A stretch of 64,000 nucleotides of DNA from Dawidia soli (GTDB lineage Bacteria > Bacteroidota > Bacteroidia > Cytophagales > Cyclobacteriaceae): assembly GCF_018598185.1 (NCBI RefSeq), contig NZ_JAHESC010000005.1, forward strand, positions 124,001-188,000, written 5' to 3'. This document shows positions 34,690-41,697 of the stretch, one piece after another. Position 1 is the first letter of the stretch. Every line of letters begins with the position of its first letter. The notes under the pieces are model-generated. The model was not told where the DNA came from, did not search any database, and saw only the letters and a list, made by a program, of their open reading frames with translations. A program made the translations under genes and the position numbers.

Positions 34690-37600
34690 ATGTCATATAC
34701 CGAGCTACAGGTTACAACGAACTTCAGCTTCCTGCGCGGTGCGTCACACCCCGAGGAGATGGTACAGCAAGCCGCCGCGCATGGTTATACAGCCATAGCC
34801 ATTACCGACCGCAATACCCTGGCCGGCATCGTCCGCGGGCACGTAGCCGCCAAAAATGCCAACATCCGGTATATACCCGCGTGTCGCCTCGATCTGCAGG
34901 ATGGTCCGCCGTTACTGGCATTTCCCACCACCCTGCAAGGCTATGCCAGCCTGTCGGGCCTGCTCACCACGGGAAACCTGCGGGCTGAAAAAGGCGACTG
35001 TCATCTCTATAAACACGATGTCTATACCCAGCTGAAAGCGTGTAAGCTGATCGTGTTGCCCCCGCCGCTCAACGAGCGCTTCGAGCTGGATGCCGGCTTT
35101 ATACAGGATGTGCAGGAATACCGCGAGGCACTGGGCGAAGCACTATACATCGCCGCCAGCCGCACCTACCGGGGCGATGATGCCAAGCGCCTGTTTCGCA
35201 TCGACCAGCTGGCGCGGCAGCTGCACGTCCCCATGGTGGCAACCAACGACGTACATTACCATGCCCCCGAGCGGCGCGAGCTGCAAGACATCGTTACCTG
35301 CGCGCGAGAGAAATGTACCATTCATACCGCCGGCTTCCGGCTGCATCCCAACGCCGAGCGGTATCTCAAGCCCGTAGACGAAATGGAGCGGCTGTTCCGC
35401 CAATATCCCGAGGCATTGCAACGCACCCAGGAGATCACCGCCGCCTGCACATTTTCACTCGACGAGCTGAAATATCATTATCCGCAAGAGCTTACCGAAG
35501 AAGGACGCACGCCGCAAGAGGAGCTGACCTACCTTACGTGGAAAGGCGCTCACGAGATTTTCGGCGAAAAGATCCCCGACAAGGTACAGGCGGCTATTCG
35601 CTATGAGCTGGCGTTTATGGAGCAGATGCGCTATGCTCCGTATTTCCTGACAGTGCACGACATCGTGCGCTACGCCCGCAAGCAGAAGATCCTCTGCCAG
35701 GGGCGTGGCTCCGCCGCCAACTCCACGGTATGTTATTGTTTGGGTATTACCTCGGTAGACCCCTCTAAGTTTGACCTGTTGTTCGAACGGTTCATTTCTT
35801 CCGCACGCAACGAGCCCCCTGACATCGACGTGGACTTCGAGCACGAACGGCGCGAGGAAGTGATGCAGTATATCTACGGCAAGTATGGCCGCGACCGTGC
35901 CGCCATTGTGGCCACCGTCACGCAGCAGCACCACCGGGGCGCTATCCGCGATGTCGGTAAGGCGATGGGCTTATCCGTCGATACCATCAATCGCCTGGCC
36001 GGACTGATCTGGAGCTTTCGCGAAGAAGGCTTCGACCGCGACCGCATTATCAGTCAGGGGCTCAATCCCGATGAGCCCACGATAAAAAAGGTATTAGCGC
36101 TCACCGCGCAGTTCATCGGTTTCCCCCGGCAGCTCGGGCAGCATACCGGTGGCTTTATTATCACACAGGGTAAGCTGTCCGACCTGTGCCCGGTGCTCAA
36201 TGCGCGCATGGAAAACCGTACGTGCATCGAGTGGAACAAAGACGATATCGAAGCGTTGGGGTTTCTGAAGATCGATGTGCTCGCGCTGGGTATGCTTACC
36301 TGTATTCGTAAAGCGTTTGTTTTGGCGGAGAAACACCACAATCTCAATCTTACGTTGGCAAATATTCCACAAGACGATGCTGAAGTATATAAAATGATCA
36401 GTCACGCAGATACCATTGGCGTTTTTCAGATCGAGAGCCGTGCACAGATGTCGATGTTACCACGCCTCAAACCCAATTGTTTTTATGACCTCGTGATCGA
36501 GGTGGCTATTGTACGGCCTGGTCCAATACAAGGTGACATGGTGCATCCCTACCTTCGCCGTCGCAACGGTGAAGAGAAGGTAGAATATCCTTCGCCGGAG
36601 CTGGAGGACATACTTAAACGCACCCTGGGAGTGCCGTTGTTTCAGGAACAGGCGATGAAGATCGCCATTGTGGCGGCTGGTTTTACACCCGCCGAAGCGG
36701 ATGAATTGCGTCGCAGCATGGCTACCTTTAAAGCCAAAGGCCAGGTTTCCTATTTTCGGGACAAGCTCATCCGTGGCATGATTGGGAAGGGATATCTGCA
36801 GGAATATGCCGAGCGGGTGTTCCGGCAGTTGGAAGGGTTTGGTAGTTATGGCTTTCCTGAAAGTCATGCTGCAAGCTTTGCGTTGCTGGTATATGTGTCC
36901 TCGTGGCTAAAATGTTATTACCCTGATGTCTTTGCCGGGGCCTTGCTCAACAGTATGCCCATGGGGTTTTACCAACCCGCCCAGATCATCATCGATGCGC
37001 GTAAGCACGGTGTAGAAGTGCGCCCCATCGATATCAATCACTCGCAATGGGACAATACACTGGAAGAACGTACCGATAAATATTGCGCCCTGCGTCTCGG
37101 CTTCCGGCAAGCCAGCGGCCTGCGCCAGGAAGATATGGAAGCGCTCGTAAAGCAGCGCAAGGGCGGATATACATCCATCCATACCCTGCGCGAGGTGGGC
37201 GTGCCGCAGGCAGCCCTCGAAGCATTGGCCGAAGCCGACGCCTTTCGCTCGGTAGGCCTCGACCGCCGCCAGGCGTTGTGGGAAGTATCGGTCAAAGATG
37301 GCCCGAAGGCATTGTTCCCCGGGCAGCATGCCTGCGAGGCGGTCGAAGAAAATATCACATTGCCGTCCATGGCGTTGTCCGAGCACGTAGTGCAAGACTA
37401 TGCCGCCACGTCGCTGTCGCTCAAAGCCCATCCCGTCAGCTTTGTCCGTGCACAACTGGATCAGCTGCGCGTTACACCCCTGGGTGGCTTGTCTGCCCTG
37501 AAAGACGGCGACCTGGTAAAAGTTGCCGGCCTGGTATTGGTACGTCAACGGCCCGGCACGGCGACCGGTATTTGTTTTATTACCCTCGAAGACGAGACTG

Positions 37601-37899
37601 GCCCGGGCAACCTGGTCGTCTTCCAGCGCTTGTTTGACAAATACCGTAAAGAGATCATCCAGTCCAAGCTGCTGATGGTACACGGCAAAGTGCAACGCGA
37701 AGGCGAGGTCATACACGTGGTCGTGCAACGCTGCTTTAACGTATCGGCCCTGTTACAGGGATTGGTCGGCCCCCGCGAAACGATGGCGGTAGGCCCACGC
37801 TCACGCGCCGACGAAACTACCGAACCCACGGCCGTCAGCAAAGACCGGCAAGCCGTGATCCAGGGAAGCATATTCCCCAAGGGAAGGAATTTTCATTAG
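34690..37899 (+). CDS. dnaE2: error-prone DNA polymerase III alpha, DnaE2
   Basis: A 1069-residue C-family polymerase that bypasses lesions with ImuA and ImuB. Order: PHP domain (about 4-220, YTELQVTTNFSFLRGASHPEEM and IAITDRNTLAGIVRGHVAA), palm with catalytic PDIDVDFEHERR (D378 and D380), GFPRQLGQHTGGFII, the fingers with YGFPESHAASFALLVYVSSWLKCYYP, then helix-hairpin-helix (about 800-860) and OB domain (about 930-1010). Start, length and downstream position are standard. The stretch from about 36290 to 36960 uses distinctly more A/T in third codon positions than either flank, so this gene looks mosaic. Confidence 0.97.
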   Translation: MSYTELQVTTNFSFLRGASHPEEMVQQAAAHGYTAIAITDRNTLAGIVRGHVAAKNANIRYIPACRLDLQDGPPLLAFPTTLQGYASLSGLLTTGNLRAEKGDCHLYKHDVYTQLKACKLIVLPPPLNERFELDAGFIQDVQEYREALGEALYIAASRTYRGDDAKRLFRIDQLARQLHVPMVATNDVHYHAPERRELQDIVTCAREKCTIHTAGFRLHPNAERYLKPVDEMERLFRQYPEALQRTQEITAACTFSLDELKYHYPQELTEEGRTPQEELTYLTWKGAHEIFGEKIPDKVQAAIRYELAFMEQMRYAPYFLTVHDIVRYARKQKILCQGRGSAANSTVCYCLGITSVDPSKFDLLFERFISSARNEPPDIDVDFEHERREEVMQYIYGKYGRDRAAIVATVTQQHHRGAIRDVGKAMGLSVDTINRLAGLIWSFREEGFDRDRIISQGLNPDEPTIKKVLALTAQFIGFPRQLGQHTGGFIITQGKLSDLCPVLNARMENRTCIEWNKDDIEALGFLKIDVLALGMLTCIRKAFVLAEKHHNLNLTLANIPQDDAEVYKMISHADTIGVFQIESRAQMSMLPRLKPNCFYDLVIEVAIVRPGPIQGDMVHPYLRRRNGEEKVEYPSPELEDILKRTLGVPLFQEQAMKIAIVAAGFTPAEADELRRSMATFKAKGQVSYFRDKLIRGMIGKGYLQEYAERVFRQLEGFGSYGFPESHAASFALLVYVSSWLKCYYPDVFAGALLNSMPMGFYQPAQIIIDARKHGVEVRPIDINHSQWDNTLEERTDKYCALRLGFRQASGLRQEDMEALVKQRKGGYTSIHTLREVGVPQAALEALAEADAFRSVGLDRRQALWEVSVKDGPKALFPGQHACEAVEENITLPSMALSEHVVQDYAATSLSLKAHPVSFVRAQLDQLRVTPLGGLSALKDGDLVKVAGLVLVRQRPGTATGICFITLEDETGPGNLVVFQRLFDKYRKEIIQSKLLMVHGKVQREGEVIHVVVQRCFNVSALLQGLVGPRETMAVGPRSRADETTEPTAVSKDRQAVIQGSIFPKGRNFH

Positions 37900-37910
37900 A
37901 AGAACAGACG

Positions 37911-38267
37911 CTACCGTTTCTTACGGGACGCCTTCGCATCGTCGTTAAAAGCCAGGGCCAGTGATACCCAATAATCCAGATCCTTCTTGGTTTTAGTACC
38001 TTCGGGATCGACCAACACAAAGCCTTTCAACACTTTTCCGGTAAAGTCCATCTGCCGGCAGCCTTTGCGCCGGAGAGAAGCATCGTATGCCTCGGGTGCC
38101 ACGCGCACCATCAGTGCATCCTTCATAATACCCACGCACATTTTACCATCGACCATAAACGCCAGCCCGCCCATCATCTTTTTTTCTTCGACATCTTTTT
38201 CACCAAGAGCCGGGTGGAAGGCTAGTGCTTCGCGCGTGCGGTCTGCCAGGGGTTCGTGATAGGCCAT
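37911..38267 (-). CDS. TfoX N-terminal domain protein
   Basis: A 118-residue protein with a complete TfoX_N domain: LADRTREALAFHP at the start, EKKMMGGLAFMVDGKMCVGIMKDALMVRV in the middle and KTKKDLDYWVSLAL near the end. It lacks the C-terminal TfoX_C domain that acts in competence regulation, as do most stand-alone copies. A basic tail (KASRKKR) suggests nucleic-acid contact. It is convergent with dnaE2, 11 bases from its stop, and is transcribed toward it. Function is uncertain in Bacteroidota, where such proteins are common. Confidence 0.9.
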   Translation of the reverse strand: MAYHEPLADRTREALAFHPALGEKDVEEKKMMGGLAFMVDGKMCVGIMKDALMVRVAPEAYDASLRRKGCRQMDFTGKVLKGFVLVDPEGTKTKKDLDYWVSLALAFNDDAKASRKKR

Positions 38268-38324
38268 GGGAATCTTATTAAAGTATTGAATGAAAGATAT
38301 CGGTTATATACGGGAGATACAAGC

Positions 38325-38681
38325 TTATCCGGCTACCGGCAAATGAAACGAGAACGTACTGCCTTTGCCAGGCTCGCTTTCCACCTGTACGCCGCCACCC
38401 TGCGCTTCGATAAACTCCTTCGAGATCGCGAGGCCCAGCCCGGTGCCCGTAGGCGTGCCGGGCAGTCCATCGGTCAGCGCGTGCGTCTCGCGCCGGTTGT
38501 GCGTTTCAATATAACCGATCTGTACATCCACGCCGTTGCGTACCAGGCCGTGCGCCTCTTGCAGCATGCGATACGTCTTGCCTACACCGGCGCTCATGCC
38601 GATGTATACCTTGAACTTGCCGCGCCGGGACTTCCGGATCAGGTTCAGAAAGTGCTGAACAGATTCTTCTTTTTCGCGCAT
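38325..38681 (-). pseudogene. kdpD: kdpD remnant: N-terminal sensor fused to kinase tail by deletion
   Basis: A 118-residue frame (from ATG 38681) made of two ends of a KdpD-type sensor. Residues 1 to about 67 are the KdpD N-terminal domain: [18 protein letters not shown] has the Walker A GxxxxGKT, followed by [15 protein letters not shown]. At about 68-74 it jumps straight into the end of a histidine-kinase ATPase domain: [12 protein letters not shown] (G2 box), then [21 protein letters not shown]. All of the central region (USP, transmembrane, HisKA and most of HATPase) is gone, yet the junction is in frame. Normal proteins are about 370 residues (sensor only) or 900. I read it as a large in-frame internal deletion; whether the stub is made is unknown. 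Confidence 0.8.
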
Positions 38682-38779
38682 AAAAGAGTCGGCTGGAATC
38701 ACGGCGTGGTGTTTAAAGAGTACAGAAGCACCCGGTGTGGGTGCTTCTGTGGTGGTGGTGGGCAGCGATATGACATGCC

Positions 38780-39865
38780 CTAAAAACTTATAGCCAGTGC
38801 AGTCGTTACAAAGGTATTGTTTTTTGAAACGTCGTTATCATCTTCGAAGATCGCGTCTTTGCTGGTGAAATGACGCACTTCTACCCGCCACAGGGCGTTG
38901 GCGTTGAGCTGATAATCGAAGTTGGCTGAAACGCCCGCGGTCTTAAAGCCGTTCGGTGTACCGGTGGCGATGATCACCCCGTGCGCATCGTGATAATATT
39001 CACCCCGCACCGCCAGGGCCAGCTTGTCGCTAACGGTGAACTTCGCAAGGATGATCGGTGAGATCCAGGGGTTGGTCGAGCTGGTCTCCGGGCTCTTTTC
39101 TTCTACCCCATAATCAAACCCTACGGTGATGCCCACGTTCTTCGACACCTGAAAGATGCCATAGAAGTCATGGAAATAGCGCATCTGGCGGGCGCTGTCG
39201 GGTTTGTCCGTGCCTACAAAGCTGCTGCTGTTCAGCGTAACCTTGTCGGATGGTTTGAAGGTGACCTGGGTGCCGAACGAAGGAAGCGAATTGCCGTCCA
39301 CCCGCTGAATGCGTTGCCAGCCGTTCAGGATCAGGCCCGACACAAACCATTTACCATTGTCGGTGGTATACGAGATCTTCGCACCCGCTTCGTAGTAGGG
39401 CGAATTCTCGGCCATAATGCTGCGCGTCAGCGACCAGCAGTCCTTGCCGACGGCGCTCTCAAAACCGATGTGTGAGCTGAAGATACCGGCATCCACCCAC
39501 AGGTTCCGCGTAGACGAAAGTCTGACACCGGCGTTGGCTTCGTAGATGTTTTTAAGCACACCCGGCTCCGCCGCCAGGTTGGCGTTGGCATACGTGCCGG
39601 TCATGATCGCCAGGTTGGCGCGTACATTTTCTGTCGTATAGGCACCCCGTATAAAACCCAGGTTGATGTTTACTTCGTTATGCCGGTTGTACGCGTATAC
39701 GAACGGCGGCCGTGTATTGCTGCCGGGTTGGTTAAAATCATACAGATAATAGGCCTCTATATAGCCGCTCACCGCAAAAGGCGAGGGCTTGAGTGTGTCC
39801 TGCGCCACATGCGCCCGGACGATGGTGGTGATACAAAGAAGGACGAGAATAAAAGTGTTTTTCAT
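38780..39865 (-). CDS. BBP2-type beta-barrel porin of the kdp operon
   Basis: A 361-residue outer-membrane porin with a signal peptide (about 1-21) and the BBP2 (putative beta-barrel porin-2, PF07642) pattern. It has [66 protein letters not shown], then regular barrel strands to the terminal TTALAISF. Bacteroidota often carry such a porin between kdpC and kdpD, which is exactly its place here, between a kdpC fragment and a kdpD stub. The gene itself is intact, so it may still be made although the pump genes are missing. Confidence 0.85.
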   Translation of the reverse strand: MKNTFILVLLCITTIVRAHVAQDTLKPSPFAVSGYIEAYYLYDFNQPGSNTRPPFVYAYNRHNEVNINLGFIRGAYTTENVRANLAIMTGTYANANLAAEPGVLKNIYEANAGVRLSSTRNLWVDAGIFSSHIGFESAVGKDCWSLTRSIMAENSPYYEAGAKISYTTDNGKWFVSGLILNGWQRIQRVDGNSLPSFGTQVTFKPSDKVTLNSSSFVGTDKPDSARQMRYFHDFYGIFQVSKNVGITVGFDYGVEEKSPETSSTNPWISPIILAKFTVSDKLALAVRGEYYHDAHGVIIATGTPNGFKTAGVSANFDYQLNANALWRVEVRHFTSKDAIFEDDNDVSKNNTFVTTALAISF

Positions 39866-39886
39866 GAATATAGATTGGGTGAAAAG

Positions 39887-40273
39887 CTACGGGTTTATTT
39901 GATCAAGGGCAATGTTCAGGCGGAGTACATGCACCCGGGCCGGGCCGAACAAGCCCAGCAAGGGGGCCTCGGTGTACGTGTTGACCAGGGTTTCCAACGC
40001 CTGGGGCGTCACACCCCGCACGTGGGCGATGCGGGCAATTTGCACCCGCGCCGCTTGCGGCGAAATGTGTGGGGCAAGGCCGCTGCCCGAAGCGGTGACC
40101 AGGTCGGCAGGAATTTGTTCCTTCGTAACCCCCGGGTTATGCACCAGGAAGGTATCGATGCGTGCCTGGACGACCACCAGGTAATCGGGGTTGCCCGGAC
40201 CTTTGTTGCTACCGGCAGAACCGGCGGCGTTATAGTCTACCGCCGAAGGCGGCCCCAGAAAACTGGCGGGCAA
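39887..40273 (-). pseudogene. kdpC: kdpC remnant lacking its N-terminal half
   Basis: The frame encodes the C-terminal part of KdpC: PSAVDYNAAGSAGSNKGPGN, IPADLVTASGSGLAPHISPQAA and ARIAHVRGV, closing with VLRLNIALDQINP. The N-terminal membrane helix and about 70 residues are absent. Just upstream the conserved FWGR start of this domain is still readable in another frame, as if a base had been lost in the GCCGCC run near 40250. No kdpA or kdpB precedes it; a plus-strand NmrA-like gene does. The only initiation codon would be TTG. I call it a pseudogene left by deletion of kdpAB and part of kdpC. Confidence 0.82.
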
Positions 40274-40440
40274 GTTGGGCGTTGTCGTGGCCGGCGGGAA
40301 CTTCGCCCTCCAGCATTACCAACGCGATTTTTTCAGTGATCATAGTCGTTGTTGTTTACAATCGCAGTCCCTGGACCAAAGACTGTGCGGAATTTGTAAG
40401 GGCTTGTAAATCAGGGTTCTGATCATCGACGGCCCCGCGC

Positions 40441-40463
40441 CACCCTTCGGATTCCGAAGGGTG
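40441..40463. other. perfect hairpin CACCCTTCGG-ATT-CCGAAGGGTG
   Basis: Ten-base perfect arms around a three-base loop, 85 bases before the NmrA-like gene and about 100 bases upstream of the kdpC remnant. No T run follows on the plus strand. It may be a leftover terminator, an RNA stem or an operator at the deletion edge. Confidence 0.4.
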
Positions 40464-40548
40464 TATGCAAAAATGGAAGGGGAGGACGCGCCCCGGCGCT
40501 GGGAATGGTTTTTTATCGCATACGGTGGAAATACTAAACAGATCGCGT

Positions 40549-41424
40549 ATGCATATCATATTGGGAGCCACCGGACATATCGGATCGGTGTTGATCAGGC
40601 TGCTGGCGGAACGGGGCGAGCAGGTCACGGGTGTGACACGTAACCGGGACAATGTGGCACAGATCGAAGCCGCCGGCGCAACGGCCGCGGTCGTCGACGT
40701 GCAGGACACCGACGCGCTGCGCGCACTTTTCAAAAAGGGCACGCGCCTGTATTTACTCAACCCGCCGGGTAATTTTACCGGCGACGCCTCTGCCGACGAA
40801 AAGCAATCACTGAGTTCGATCCTGTCGGCCCTGGAAGATTCTTCGATTGAAAAGATCGTAGCCGAATCCACCTATGGTGCCCAGCCGGGCGATCAGCTCG
40901 GCGACCTCGACGTATTGTATGGCATGGAACAATCCCTCGCCATGACACAACGGTATGTCACCATCTTGCGCGGCTCGTACTACATGAGCAATTTTGATAT
41001 GGACCTGCGCACCGCCCGCTCGGTAGGAAAGATCTTCACACTGTTTCCAGTGGATTTCAAGATCCCGATGGTCGCTCCGGCCGACATCGCACACTTCGCC
41101 GCCGACCTCTTACTGGAACCCAAGGAAAGCACCGGCCTGCACTACGTCACCGGCCCCGGCGACTATACCCCGCACGATGTTGCCGATGCCTTCGGCAAAG
41201 CGCTCGGCAATCCTGTGAAAGCAGTGACCGTTGAGCGCAACAAATGGAAGGAGTTTCTCATGGGAGCAGGTTTCTCGGAAACTTCCGCGGTATCGATGAT
41301 GAACATGACAGACGTTACGTTGGAACAGAATTTCGAAGTAGCAAAGACCCCGAAGCGTGGTACCACCACCCTGGAAGATTACATCGACAACCTGGTGAAA
41401 AACCAGGAACATGAAATGGCATAG
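40549..41424 (+). CDS. NmrA-like NAD(P)-binding protein
   Basis: A 291-residue atypical SDR of the NmrA/SDR-a5 type. The Rossmann motif is IILGATGHIGSVL at residues 3-15, then VTGVTRNRD, ATAAVVDVQD, KIVAESTYGAQPG and VTILRGSYYMSNF, with no classical YxxxK. The family includes NADPH-sensing quinone reductase QorB-like and redox-sensor proteins. ATG 40549 is chosen because the frame upstream to 40465 runs through a hairpin and encodes nothing family-like. It is a single gene next to the decayed kdp region and is convergent with the hybrid kinase. Confidence 0.88.
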   Translation: MHIILGATGHIGSVLIRLLAERGEQVTGVTRNRDNVAQIEAAGATAAVVDVQDTDALRALFKKGTRLYLLNPPGNFTGDASADEKQSLSSILSALEDSSIEKIVAESTYGAQPGDQLGDLDVLYGMEQSLAMTQRYVTILRGSYYMSNFDMDLRTARSVGKIFTLFPVDFKIPMVAPADIAHFAADLLLEPKESTGLHYVTGPGDYTPHDVADAFGKALGNPVKAVTVERNKWKEFLMGAGFSETSAVSMMNMTDVTLEQNFEVAKTPKRGTTTLEDYIDNLVKNQEHEMA

Positions 41425-41534
41425 ATCTGACAGTGTCCCAACCAGGGGTATGGAAAGGAGGGCATCTTTCAATGTACTGAATAATCAAGGTTCTCTAAAG
41501 GAGAATATTTCGAAGAGATATTCAATATCTATAA

Positions 41535-41588
41535 AACTATTGGATATCTATTGGAAAAAGCTTGGTTAACTATTGGATATCTATTGGA
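41535..41588. repeat. 21-bp direct repeats 33 bp apart
   Basis: The same 21-mer, beginning AACTATTGGATATC and ending TATTGGA, occurs at 41535-41555 and 41568-41588, start to start 33 bp (about three turns). Inside and after it the 11-mer TATTGGATATC recurs. The repeats sit in the AT-rich 273-base gap between two convergent genes, where promoters are not expected. No coding sequence is present. Iteron-like protein binding or a local tandem expansion are both possible. Confidence 0.7.
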
Positions 41589-41697
41589 TATCCTGGAAGA
41601 TGGGCGAAACTATACCGAATTTTTCAGGGGTAGTTAGTATGCATCTGGCAGGTCTTAGCCCGCTCGCCAGCAGGCCTGTCTGGGGCGACGATCGCCG

